A stretch of 64,000 bases of DNA, taken from assembly GCA_963281255.1 (NCBI GenBank), contig OY725499.1, positions 3,305,148-3,369,147 on the forward strand. Reading direction: 5' to 3'. Position 1 is the first letter of the stretch; each line of letters begins with the position of its first letter. Origin of the DNA: Aphrocallistes beatrix. Its lineage: Eukaryota > Porifera > Hexactinellida > Sceptrulophora > Aphrocallistidae. The notes beneath the pieces were generated by a model. It ran no database searches and was not told where the DNA came from. It saw only the letters and a list, made by a program, of their open reading frames with translations. Positions 52,801 through 62,577 of the stretch are shown piece after piece. Position numbers and translations under genes: made by a program.

Positions 52801-53716
52801 TTGATCTAAAATTGCAATACCATAATTTTCGTTTCCCGGCGGCGACCGCATCCCTGGTCCAAATTTCATATTTTACTGTGAGGCCTTATGTATAGTAGGC
52901 TATGTTAAAATCTTACTTGTCCTCCACTCCTCCCTCTTCCGAACTGTCTCCCCTCTATAAACCCCGCATCCCAATCGGTACGAATAACTCTCTCATCCAG
53001 TTTTGTACCGTTGATGAATCTCATGCAGCTCTCTGCATCTTCTCGTCTGTAGAACTCCACAAAGGAGAACCCACACGGCGTGTAGTTCATCTTGTCCAGT
53101 CCCATTATTACCTCAAAGATGGGACAATTAGAGACTACATACCATATCAAATATTTCTTATACTAGATCAGGGTTTTTTAAGGTTGAGACCTTGGTGTAA
53201 CTCAGCTTAATCACGGTGTAACCACCGAAAAAATATTAACCAAATATTGCCCACGCTGCAGCGGCCGACCCAAATCGTGGTGTAACTCCCAAAATTCGTG
53301 GTCTAATTTTTACACCACGATCGCCCTTAAAAAACCCTGTACTAGATAGTAGATAAAAGCGATTATAATGGAGCTTGAAATATGCTTGGTATTTAAGTTG
53401 GAGTTACTAAAATAAGGTTTTACCATACTACGAGTATACACGTACTACGTAATAGTTTATTTTCTAATGGGTTCTATGCCATAGCTACCTGCTTGACTTC
53501 CCCCGAGACAGAAAATAGTTCGAATATTTGTTCCTCCGTGGTCTGGAAGGAGAGGTTACCTACGTAGAGGGTGCAACTCTTCTTCTTGGCAGCTATCTGC
53601 TGCTGCACTCGGGTCTCCCACTCAGAACTGCCGTATTTCAGTTTCTTCAGTGATTCCTTGTCGAAATAAGCCTTGTTTGGGTCTGTGCTCACATCTGCTG
53701 GGTCTATGGTAACCAT
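49876..53716 (-). CDS. NCBP2: NCBP2 (CBP20), nuclear cap-binding complex small subunit, three exons
   Basis: Minus-strand exons 53716-53489, 53111-52917 and 50103-49876, all phase 0, joining to 216 residues. With NCBP1 it binds the 7-methylguanosine cap of nuclear transcripts. The RNA-recognition motif is clear: RNP2 LYVGNL, RNP1 GFSFVEFY, then [20 protein letters not shown] and, after the last intron, [17 protein letters not shown]. The last two stretches form the cap-binding C-terminal part. ATG 53716 ([10 protein letters not shown]) is chosen; the frame is open four codons upstream without another ATG. The C-terminus is about 60 residues longer than human CBP20 and Glu/Lys/Pro-rich, ending KMDTD. 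Intron 2 is 2.8 kb and carries two transposons, one of them 12 bp from the donor. Confidence 0.95.
50600..50818. mobile_element. hAT-like MITE, copy 2
   Basis: 219 bp, inverted relative to copy 1 (10692-10892). It has the same ends, ctaagttgactaattcat and atgaattagtcaacttag, and a perfect 8-bp target duplication gaatggat (50592-50599 and 50819-50826). It lies in NCBP2 intron 2. Confidence 0.88.
51544..51906 (+). CDS. THAP-domain fragment of a P-type transposase
   Basis: A 120-residue frame from a good ATG. The C2CH zinc-binding pattern of THAP domains is complete: Cys in NSCAVFGC, then Cys and His in VCVNHF, and the AVPVFLP motif (family AVPxxF) near the end. THAP domains bind the transposon ends. 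The frame stops at 51906, well before any catalytic region. It could make a DNA-binding protein without transposase activity, or be dead. Confidence 0.8.
   Translation: MPNSCAVFGCKSNYNDDDRVPVFKLPTKPDDLRHRWLQVLRRDDLQSFKVVYVCVNHFRQEDVEYTHKVPNGDGTYREIPRVNPKLKDGAVPVFLPGHPSICSQSITSTNRRRVSPISKR
51950..52594 (+). pseudogene. Decayed C-terminal part of a P-type transposase
   Basis: Reading forward from about 52085, the sequence shows LAFIAGYAA, an in-frame stop, then a continuing frame with a Cys pair (CLICRDLL) and [18 protein letters not shown]. This is the pattern at the end of THAP9/P-element transposases (IAGY, paired Cys, GGL.xPS). The stop and the absence of the RNase-H-like and GTP-binding core between this part and the THAP domain show that the copy is non-autonomous. 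The 107-residue tail at 52271-52594 ends with a CxxC pair (CPSC, then CLNCKSC). Confidence 0.7.
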
Positions 53717-54374
53717 TATACTTCGCAATGTTAATTAAGATTATTGGAACTGAGTCTAAATATATCACACATAGTATTTATTACAAAGTCAGCAGTTTGC
53801 ATTACAACATAATAACCTTTACAACAAACCAGTAAAACATAAAACAAAAAGAATGTCGGTCGAGAGACCGTTAGTGCAGTTCCATTGAGTGACTTGTAGG
53901 GCATTTGCATAATAACAGTTTTAATTAAACAATTTCTTTGATTTCAAGTTTCGAGAGTGATTCTAACTTGTACTATATGTTAATTGAGTTACGTAGGTAT
54001 AAATTATTCCTTATTAATCAATAAAATCAAAGCCAACTGTAATTAAATCCCTGGATTCTGATTGACTAATTGGTTTTGAGACCTTTTGTGGAAAGGTGAG
54101 AAAATATTTCATAATTTGGACCTAGGTTCAAATCTCCACCATATAAGGAATATATGTTCCAAATTTGGTGCAATTTGGTAGGACGTCGCACGCCGATCAT
54201 GACATATGTAAGGCATCTCCTAAACTAAGAGCTGCACTAATTAGACATAAATTTAGTATTACAATGGCGGTAGGAAAGTATGAACAATAATCTATAAATG
54301 AATGTTTGATCTTACTGCGTTTAAATTCATGAATGATTACGTTTAACTCTTTGACAAAGTTGTTATAGTTTACA
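53717..54374. other. Intergenic region upstream of NCBP2
   Basis: About 660 bp, AT-rich. It must hold the NCBP2 promoter and the 3'UTR of the first NHL gene. No motif stands out. Confidence 0.4.
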
Positions 54375-55520
54375 TTAAAAGAACTGAATAGAGTGAGCAT
54401 TAAACATGGCACAGATAATGGTGTTGTCATTGGTCACTGCTACTCCTGCAGTCTCTCCTTCACACTGAATCGAATGCAGCAGCTCTCCGCATTTCGTGTA
54501 CACTTGTAAACTTTGACTGTTCCCGTCACTGATCACGATATTGTCCGACTTGTCGAAACAGAAAAACATGTCACTAATCCCTCCTCTCAAATCTATGATC
54601 CTGTTCAAAAACTCGCCAGATCTGGAGAATACGTGTACGCTGTAGCTGTCACTCTTGGCTGCGACGAAAATTCGGTTTAAATGGATCTTCACATCGAGTG
54701 GACTTTCCAACTTCCCTTTCATCTCCCTTAACAAAATCAAGTCTGAATTAAATACGGCTATTCGGTGGTTGTTGCTGTCCGCTACTAGGATTTCCTTATT
54801 ACTTCTGTCCACCGTGAGACCGCATGGATTGTTAAGCACCCCTTTCACACTCTTCTTCACTAACTTGTGGTCAGACTGTTGTAGTTTGAAGATTAAGTTT
54901 GATCCACAATCGCTCACAAACGCCCATTTGTCATAGAGTTCGATGGCTTGCGGTTTTGAAAAATGTTCTTTACCGAATGCAGTCAAAAAATTATTTTCTT
55001 TGGAGAATACTTGTATCCGTGAATTCAATTGGTCGCAGACATACAGTTTCCCTTCCGTGTCTACGCAGATCCCAGCAGGACCGTTTAGCTGTCCCTTCCT
55101 GCTCCCCAACTCTCCAACCGTTCTGATAGGGCTATTTCTTTCTGAGTAGAGCGCAGCTGCGTCTTCAATCGTTCCAATCCACTCCAGCTGCAGAAGGGAG
55201 GACTGTATTCCTTCCTTCTTAAACACAGGGACTGGACAAGGAGTTTGCCGTTCGTATTTCCGTAATTGTTCTTTTGTACTTGTAATGTGGTCTTTCTTGA
55301 TGTTTGAAATGTAATTGTCACGAATACTGAGGTCTCTCAGCTCTTCAATAATATTTTCTAATTCTTTAACCTGTGTCATCCTTGCTTCTTCCTCTCTAAT
55401 ATAATTTTGTTTCATTTTATTAAGTTTGTTGAGCAGTTGATTCATTCGCTCTGTCACTTTACTGATTATTGATTCAAACTCCGAACGGATTTCTTTTTCT
55501 ATGATGTCGAAAACGAGCAT
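54375..55520 (-). CDS. Coiled-coil/NHL-repeat protein, copy 1 (TRIM-NHL-like without RING)
   Basis: 381 residues from ATG 55520 (MLVFDIIEKE), the start shared with copy 2. Residues about 1-105 form a coiled coil like the region after B-boxes in TRIM proteins. After a linker (CPVPVFKKEGIQSSLLQLEW), residues about 125-381 form an NHL-type beta-propeller with blades such as LNGPAGICVDTEGKLYVCDQ, NPCGLTVDRSNKEILVADSN and DNIVISDGNSQSLQVY. NHL propellers bind RNA or protein. No RING or B-box is present and a TATA box lies close upstream, so the protein probably has no ligase activity of its own. An in-frame upstream start (non-ATG) is not supported. Confidence 0.85.
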   Translation of the reverse strand: MLVFDIIEKEIRSEFESIISKVTERMNQLLNKLNKMKQNYIREEEARMTQVKELENIIEELRDLSIRDNYISNIKKDHITSTKEQLRKYERQTPCPVPVFKKEGIQSSLLQLEWIGTIEDAAALYSERNSPIRTVGELGSRKGQLNGPAGICVDTEGKLYVCDQLNSRIQVFSKENNFLTAFGKEHFSKPQAIELYDKWAFVSDCGSNLIFKLQQSDHKLVKKSVKGVLNNPCGLTVDRSNKEILVADSNNHRIAVFNSDLILLREMKGKLESPLDVKIHLNRIFVAAKSDSYSVHVFSRSGEFLNRIIDLRGGISDMFFCFDKSDNIVISDGNSQSLQVYTKCGELLHSIQCEGETAGVAVTNDNTIICAMFNAHSIQFF

Positions 55521-55590
55521 TGTATTCTTTTCTAAGTCAATGTTCCGCAATAAATGAATAGTTTCCTTACTTTATCTCAAGTATGTAGAG

Positions 55591-55598
55591 TATTTATA
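55591..55598 (-). promoter_or_regulatory. TATA box of NHL gene copy 1
   Basis: TATAAATA on the minus strand, 71 bp upstream of the ATG at 55520. A matching TATAAATA stands 68 bp upstream of the second copy, so the core promoter is conserved between the duplicates. Confidence 0.7.
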
Positions 55599-57284
55599 CG
55601 TGTAGCTTAGAAGGCCAATCAATGAATAAACTTGTATGACGTAGATGGGATGGTTCATCAAGTTCACTTCTTTCGTCAGTTTAAAAAGGATATTGTGTAA
55701 CTAAAATGATGCGTGTAAGGAATTTTTCTTACTTGCATAATTAAATTTCACAAATCATTTGCTTTCATTATTTGATCATAGAATTGACCTCCACAACGAG
55801 TATACTCGTGTAATATATGGCGTCATACAACCCTAAAATGATTAACTTTCAGTTTCATAAAAAGTATGCTAGCTTTGTGGGACATTATCAAGACTGCAGG
55901 TACAAATTTTCACTAATATTTATAAATTTTAACCAGAACGCATTGAATGCATATTGATTATATACAAGCACGGCTAGCGAACACTTTGTGTTGGCAAAGT
56001 CGCCCTGCGGACGCCTGGGAATGTCAACTTCACTTTCACTAATCCATTCTAAATTTGCTTATTTTATAAAGGGTTCTAATTTTGCACTAGTAAATTTAGT
56101 TAAATGTCTAAAACAAAATTTGTGAAAAGTCTAACAAAATTATTGAGCAGACTAAAAAAATTAATAAAAAGAGTAACACGATTGATGTGATTAATTTGTT
56201 CGACTCACTTAGTTTTTAGATAAATCCAATGTCTTTGTAAGCAAAGACTGGGGACCGGGCCCCTTGCATGGTCCGGGTCCTGGGTATTTCCCTCCTGCCC
56301 TCCCTCTCGCCGGCCTTGCACAAGTGTTGTGATATTATCAAGATTTCGTAAATGGAAGTTTCACAAAGCTTTCACAAGTATACATCAGTTTGGGGTTCAA
56401 CATTTGTGGTGGTTGGAAATAAAAATCAATTTTGTTATGTCAATGATAAAAAATATATGACAAGCGCGGTTCGCTTGCTTGCGCTGCACGCCCTGGGGTA
56501 ACTGTGTCCCGTGCCTTCCTCGAAACTAAAATGTGAACTATATCATCGAAATCACATCCCAAGTGGCTGTCAAATGGGTTGGTGGCCTGTAGACTATAGC
56601 CTACTTAGCCTATGGTAAATCCACCCTTGGCTGGGTCTATAGCAGTCATTATACTCCACAAAGTTTAGATGATTGGAACTGAGTCAAAATAATTCATACA
56701 TATCATACATACCGTATTGCTTCGAATAAGCGCCCGGGCGCTTATTTATTTCGTGCACCCTTTAGACCCGGCGCTTATTCAAACCGGCGCTTATTCAAGC
56801 CCCGGCGCTTATTTATTTCACTCACCCTTTAGACCGGCGCTTATTCAGGGAAATATGGTATACATTTATGGTTTGATATGATGTTCAGAGAACTAGAATG
56901 CCCCGGCGGTTATTCAAGCCCCGGCGCTTATTCGAGCCCCGGCGCTTATTCAAGCCCCGGCGCTTATTTATTTCGCTCACCCTTTAGACCCGGCGCTTAT
57001 TCAAACCGGCGCTTATTCAAGCCCCCGGCGCTTATTCAGGGAAATACGGTATACGTAATATTTAAGCATTTATTGTAAAATCACAATCGGCATTAAAATC
57101 AAATAAGCAACCTTATCAAAATTTATATGTAAACTAAGTGTTACGAAAGGTTGTAGGAAGAAGTAAATAAAACTATTCAAATGTAACGTTTCTCTCCATG
57201 AATTAGCCCATTTATCGTTTTGCCAAGGTTGTTTTACTGATTCAGTTAGAAAGTTTTACTAATTTTAATTAGTGACTCAATACA
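55599..57284. other. Region between the two NHL genes
   Basis: About 1.7 kb. It contains fragments of the GC-rich dispersed repeat (about 55970 and 56460), a short GC-rich patch at 56240-56330, and the inverted-repeat element at 56709-57052. There is no gene. Confidence 0.5.
56709..57052. mobile_element. MITE with internal ggcgcttattc tandem repeats
   Basis: The ends ataccgtatt...gaataagcgcc and ggcgcttattcagggaaatacggtat are inverted repeats. The interior is many copies of ccccggcgcttattcaag, with one internal copy of the right end at about 56836-56861, so two elements may be nested or partly duplicated. The open frame through the repeats (SSPGAYSSPGAY) is an artefact of the repeat. Confidence 0.7.
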
Positions 57285-58439
57285 TTAAAAGAACTGAATA
57301 GAGTGAGCATTAAACATGGCACAGATAATGGTGTTGTCATTGGTCACTGCTACTCCTGCAGTCTCTCCTTCACACTGAATCGAATGGAGCAGCTCTCCGC
57401 ATTTCGTGTACACTTGTAAACTTTGACTGTTCCCGTCACTGATCACGATATTATCCGACTTGTCGAAACAGAAAAACATGTCACTAATCCCTCCTCCCAA
57501 ATTTATGATCCTGTTCAAAAACTCGCCAGATCTGGAGAATACGTGTACGTTGTAGCTGTCACTCTTGGCTGCGACGAAAATTCGGTTTAAATGGATCTTC
57601 ACATCGAGTGGACTTTCCAACTTCCCTTTCCCTATCTCCCTTAACAAAATCAAGTCTGAATTAAATACGGCTATTCGGTGGTTGTTGCTGTCCGCTACTA
57701 GGATTTCCTTATTACTTCTGTCCACTGTAAGACCGCATGGATTGTTAAGCACCCCCTTCACACTCTTCTTCACTAACTTGTGGTCAGACTGTTGTAGTTT
57801 GAAGATTAAGTTTGATCCACAATCGCTCACAAACGCCCATTTGTCATAGAGTTCGATGGCTTGCGGTTTTGAAAAATGTTCTTTACCGAATGCAGTCAAA
57901 AAATTATTTTCTTTGGAAAATACTTGTATCCGTGAATTCAATTGGTCGCAGACATACAGTTTCCCTTCCGTGTCTACGCAGATCCCAGCAGGACCGTTTA
58001 GCTGTCCCTTCTTGCTCCCCAACTCTCCAACCGTTCTGACAGGGCTATCTTTTTCTGAGTAAAGCGCAGCTGCGTCTTCAATCGTTCCAATCCACTCCAG
58101 CTGCAGAAGGGAGGACTGTATTCCTTCCTTCTTAAACACAGGGACTGGACAAGGAGTAGGCCGTTCGTATTTCCGTAATTGTTCTTTTGTTCTTGTAATG
58201 TGGTCTTTGTTGATGTTTGAAACGCAATTGTCACGAATACTGAGGTCTCTCAGTCTCAGTTCTTCAATAATCTTTTCCAAATCTTTAGCATTAGTTAGCC
58301 TTTTTTGTTCTTTTTGAATATAATTTTGTTTTATTTTATTAAGTTTGTTGAGCAGTTGATTCATTCGCTCTGTCACTTTAATGATTATTGATTCAAACTC
58401 TGAACGGAGTTCTTTTTCTATGATGTCGAAAACGAGCAT
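57285..58439 (-). CDS. Coiled-coil/NHL-repeat protein, copy 2
   Basis: 384 residues from ATG 58439. It is a tandem duplicate of the gene at 54375-55520 in the same orientation. The NHL propeller is nearly identical; most differences lie in the coiled coil (residues 1-105), for example KIKQNYIQKEQKRLTNAKDL against KMKQNYIREEEARMTQVKEL in copy 1. There is no RING or B-box. The pattern fits relaxed or diversifying change in the coiled coil, with conservation or gene conversion in the propeller. Confidence 0.85.
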   Translation of the reverse strand: MLVFDIIEKELRSEFESIIIKVTERMNQLLNKLNKIKQNYIQKEQKRLTNAKDLEKIIEELRLRDLSIRDNCVSNINKDHITRTKEQLRKYERPTPCPVPVFKKEGIQSSLLQLEWIGTIEDAAALYSEKDSPVRTVGELGSKKGQLNGPAGICVDTEGKLYVCDQLNSRIQVFSKENNFLTAFGKEHFSKPQAIELYDKWAFVSDCGSNLIFKLQQSDHKLVKKSVKGVLNNPCGLTVDRSNKEILVADSNNHRIAVFNSDLILLREIGKGKLESPLDVKIHLNRIFVAAKSDSYNVHVFSRSGEFLNRIINLGGGISDMFFCFDKSDNIVISDGNSQSLQVYTKCGELLHSIQCEGETAGVAVTNDNTIICAMFNAHSIQFF

Positions 58440-58506
58440 TGTATTCTTTTCTAAGTCAATGTTTTTTAATGATAAGTTTTATGTGTATTATCTCGGATAC
58501 GCAGAG

Positions 58507-58514
58507 TATTTATA
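58507..58514 (-). promoter_or_regulatory. TATA box of NHL gene copy 2
   Basis: TATAAATA on the minus strand, 68 bp upstream of the ATG. Flanking bases (agtataaatactct) resemble the first copy. Confidence 0.7.
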
Positions 58515-59985
58515 CTAGTAACTAATAGTGCATACTCACCAACCCTTCTTGAAAATCTCCCTGGATTTCAAGGGTAAATCCCTGGATGTTATTACCGGTA
58601 TATTATTAATTTTAGTGAATCAATAGACAGGTTAAATTTCGAATTTCGCGATCCAGGGAAATCCCAGGATATTCAGGATTTTAAATAAAGGCCGAATATA
58701 TGTAATTAAAGATTTCGAAATGGACAAGCAAACTATTCAAATAGAGGTACATCGTATATAATGTTATCTTACGCGTCCGAAATTCGTGAGTCCAGGAAAT
58801 TTTCCAGGATCCCTGAAGACTTGCTAAATAATGAGGAAAATAAAATGACTCAATAAATTCCATAAACTATATTGCATTAATGGAAATTAGTACGTATACG
58901 CTAATTAAAAGCTCAAAATCCCTGGATTTTTCACTAAATTCCTGGATCATAGGTCATTTCCCTGGATAATCCACGGATCCCTGGAGGGTTACTTTCAGCT
59001 CAGCTTGTGGGGTAATTACCATGGCGAAGGAACACTTTTTTGATTGGGGGGCCTGGGGGCGCTGTAAGCCCCTGGAAGCTGACAACATTTGTTTTATTAT
59101 TTACCCAGATTCTTCTAATTTCGCCATTCAAGAGTTAATTCCGAGGACACTCCCTCTCATCGGTGTAACTAGGTTCTGGTATAACAAGGTGGACTTATTC
59201 CTGAACATTGGTGGGCACGGTCTATACTTTAGTATTTTAGATTGATAAATGGGTTGGTCTGTGCCTCTTAGAATGGCCCTAGTTTTTACTATGCCGAGCG
59301 AAGCAAACGTAGAGGTCACTCGATAGGATGGAACCTAAATTTGAGAATGGAATGTGGTCACATTCTAATGCTGTCATTCCATTACTAGGAACGGCAGTTA
59401 TGTGACCCCTCAAATACCTGGAAATTTTATGCATATTACTAATCTGAAGATATAACTGGGTTTGAAATGATTTGAAGAGGTTATAGATATCAATGAATGT
59501 ATTCATTTTCCCGATATTTCTCAAAATAGTCCCAATTTTGAATTAAAATTTTCGGGTCGAAGACATGGCTGAAAAAAAACCCGGTATCTAACATTTAAAA
59601 ATCAGCCAATAAAATAGAAAATCGAGCTGGAGCCAAATATATTAGCGAACTGTGCTTTAGAAGGGCAATCAGTTAAGAAACATATTTGATGATATAGAAG
59701 AGATCTGATTTCAGAAAGATCATCATGTTCATTCTCCCTTGAAAGTAGACTTTCCTACCTAAAAAGGTTTGTCTAACTTCAACGGACTTTAAGTAATTCC
59801 ATCCGACTTAAACTTTGCATTATAAAACTCCAGTAAAGTGATATTCTTATTTTAGACAGACTATAATAGATACTGTGACCTAAAACGTGATATTTATCAA
59901 ATTAAATCATTAAATATTTTTTGTCTTGTCAGGAATTTTAAATTACCACTCCGCCCATTTTAAGAAACTCATTTGCGTACTCAAT
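58515..59985. other. Repeat-rich region upstream of NHL gene copy 2
   Basis: About 1.5 kb, no gene. Multiple copies of ccctggat/atccaggg on both strands between 58550 and 58990 suggest a degenerate inverted-repeat element. A hAT-like stretch with ctgtaagcccc lies near 59060. A 74-residue frame at 59021-59245 has no recognisable domain. Confidence 0.4.
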
Positions 59986-59988
59986 ATG

Positions 59989-60519
59989 TTTTGAGCCTGG
60001 AGTAGTTGCTTCCGTTTGATTTTGTTGAAAATTTCTAGGATTATTCACCTACCTATTATTATCTTTGACTTTGAGTTTGATTTCAATCGGACAAGTTTCT
60101 AAAATATGGTAATGAAGAAATTGTCTAAGATATTTTGTATTAGCATCTATGAAAACACAACCACAATGTTGAATTGGGATATCTTTGAACATTTATTTAT
60201 GTTTTGCAAACGAAATTTACATATGATAATCATAGAATCCCCCCGGATTGTGAATATATCGCATCATTGATAATATTGAATTATCAAAAGTTTGTTCCCA
60301 ACTATCATTTTTCCATAAAGAGAATACATAAAATTCCATAGGAAATGGCTTGCAAATGTGTCGGAGTCCACAAGGACACTCTATTATATGTGGCATAATA
60401 TTTTAGAAACTTGTCCAATCTAACTCAAAGCCAAAGATACAAGTAATAATAGGTAGATGAATAATCCTAGGAGTTTTCAACACAATCAAATGGAAGCAAC
60501 TACTCCAGGCTCAAAACTT
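59989..60519. repeat. Large inverted repeat
   Basis: Two arms of about 120 bp (59989-60112 and 60394-60519) are near-complementary. The left arm starts ttttgagcctggagtagttg and the right arm ends caactactccaggctcaaaa. They are separated by about 280 bp. There is no coding sequence. It is probably a foldback transposon. Confidence 0.7.
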
Positions 60520-60716
60520 ATCGAGTGACCCTCGTAGATTCAGGAATACTCAGATTAAAATACAGTATACGTAATAAATGTTGATAAGGTTGAAATCATG
60601 GGCATCTAGATTTGTTACCTTAATTAATTTTAGGCAGGAATGATAAATAAATATTTGTATTAATTTTGAAGAAAATTCAAAAGCCCTAATTTGTAATAAA
60701 TGTGTTGTCCAGAAAA

Positions 60717-61159
60717 ATATGGGAGTCTTTTGGATATGGCTCCAGTAAGTTCTGAGCTCAGAGTGAAATGTCGACTCATCATGGAATTATGACGTCATTG
60801 TCACATTTTTAAAAGTTAAGCAACACAATTATTCGAGTATAACTCAGCCATTATAGGAGATAGAAGGCTGAAATTTTAATAGAATCTGTATACTAACATA
60901 TCTCAAATATGATGCAACTATCATCAAAAAATGATGACTCATCACTCTGTTATGATGTCATCATTACACATCAAAAATTTTAAAATTGACAAATTTGGTG
61001 ATTTTTTCAGTGATATCGATTTTAACCCTAAGATGGACATATTTATAGATGCTATCTCCCTTATAATTAACCAATGTGACCTCAGGCGACCGAAGGGAGC
61101 CTCCGGCGGACACGAAGTGTCCGCCAGCCGCGCAGCGCAAGCAAGCGAAGCGCGCTTGT
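60717..61159 (-). repeat. Dispersed repeat family, copy B
   Basis: About 443 bp, reverse-orientation copy of 47497-47938. The GC-rich hairpin block is at the right end (cctcaggcgaccgaaggg to gcgaagcgcgcttgt). It inserted between two parts of a duplicated segment of the helicase gene's 3' end, so it is younger than that duplication. Confidence 0.8.
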
Positions 61160-61189
61160 TTCCAATAAAGTCTAAACAGATAAAATAAA

Positions 61190-61412
61190 AAAAAACTACA
61201 AAACGAAATACTATAACAGCAACTCAATAATCTCCATCATCTCTCTCGGTGGAAGAATAATTGGCATGCTCGCTTGTGCTGTAGTAGGCATTTCAGACAA
61301 TCGAGGGTACGCCCTACCTTGAGTACCTCTAGGTGTAATTCTGCTCCAAAAAGCTCATTCCCAAGTACCAGCTCAGTTCACTTTTCACCTCGATCTCCCT
61401 ACACAAGCTAAC
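61190..61412 (-). pseudogene. Truncated duplicate of the 3' end of the helicase gene
   Basis: This stretch is a diverged copy of 62560-62790, the stop and last about 70 codons of the helicase gene. It shares ctcaataatctccatcatctc and acaatcgagggtacg. Several small indels break the frame. The region beyond copy B (about 60590-60716) also matches the helicase 3' flank (about 62360-62490), so gene end and flank duplicated together and were then split by the repeat. Confidence 0.75.
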
Positions 61413-61654
61413 TAGATATGTAGCAGAATGTATCCACTCCTATTCAGTGGTACAATTTCCTCGGTCTCACCCCATATTTTTCGAGTTATAAGCAGAATGA
61501 CATAAAGCGACAGACACAATTGTTTCCTTTTGAAACGAGGGGTCAGGTGAGTATAATTTGTCCTTAACCCGATTCTCCGAGTGTTTTGGATATTTATAAA
61601 GTTGTCCCAGACTTCTGTAAAATGATTTTGTAATATATTCGAAATTATCATGGT

Positions 61655-62137
61655 TATATTACAAGGTTAAATTACGCTGCAAAGGGTCAAAACGTAAAAA
61701 ATAAAAAACTTTTGGAGGAAAATGTTGAAAATTGTAGTTCAAAAAAAGCCTCAAAAGAGCCTTTTGTGCTTTTTAGCTAAAATCCACGCTTGGTTCAATA
61801 ATATTGAAGTGGAGGTAAAAATGTGCTATAAACTAGCCTTCAACTTTGTTTGCAACGGTATAGATTATTTTTGAATTTACATTGATATGTAATTACATTT
61901 TTGCTTACAATTGATTCTAGTAAGCAAATTGGATTTGAGATCGGGAATTTTGTGAAAATTCCACTTCAAAATTATTGAATCAAGCGGGTATTTTAGATTT
62001 TAAAAAAAGGGGCTTTTGGGGGCCTTTTTGGTCAGAACTATGTACAATTTTCAATATCATTTTCTCTAAGGGTGTTTATATTCTATTTTTAAAATTTGAC
62101 CCATTGGGCTTTGACGTATATTTAACCTTGTGATATA
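61655..62137. mobile_element. Inverted-repeat element (MITE)
   Basis: The left end atattacaaggttaaattac and right end tatatttaaccttgtgatat are inverted repeats. Inner parts are also complementary (gttgaaaattgtag against tacaattttcaat). About 480 bp, no coding capacity. Confidence 0.55.
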
Positions 62138-62577
62138 ATCATATAATTGTACAGAAAGCTCTTTACAATAAGTTCAGGGCAACTTTTTGTAAAATAAGCA
62201 TAATTAAGATGGTAGAAGAGAGGTCACGAAAGGTGAAGGTGAAGGTGAACACAAATGTTTTTCTAATATCATTTTAAAATTGAATCGAATCGTTCAATAA
62301 CTACAACCTGAATCACATTTCCAAGATATACAAATTACGAATCAAGTACATGTAGCACATGTTGGAATTATGGTCATCTAGATTTGTCACCTTAATTAAT
62401 TTTAGACGGGAGGAAAGACAAAAAAGAATTATTTGTATTAGTTTTGAACACAAGTCAAAGCTCTAATACATTGTAATTTATACATAACTAGTAAAAAAAA
62501 TGATTGAAACCATTATTATTTCCAATCAGATATAAAAAATAAAATAAAAAACTCTACTAACGAAATATAACAGCAGC

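Larger units (their letters stand above)
51126..52904 (+). mobile_element. THAP/P-type DNA transposon, internally deleted
   Basis: A 1779-bp element with identical inverted ends of about 67 bp (catagcctactatacataag... and its exact complement ending at 52904). Inside is a THAP-domain reading frame, a gap, and a transposase C-terminal fragment. Its ends begin CA and finish TG, as in P elements. I find no clean 8-bp target duplication (left tattcatc, right ttaaaatc). The identical ends suggest recent activity or mobilisation in trans. It sits in NCBP2 intron 2; its right edge is 12 bp from the exon 2 donor. Confidence 0.88.

Noticed and set aside
51126-52904. THAP frame as a host gene inside the NCBP2 intron
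   Set aside because: It is enclosed by identical 67-bp inverted repeats and followed by a transposase remnant with a stop, so it belongs to a transposon.
56878-57078. YSSPGAY repeat peptide
   Set aside because: Produced by ggcgcttattc repeats within a MITE, with non-coding inverted-repeat ends.
59021-59245. 74-residue frame upstream of NHL gene copy 2
   Set aside because: Lies in degenerate transposon-like sequence, with no domain and no homologue I recognise.
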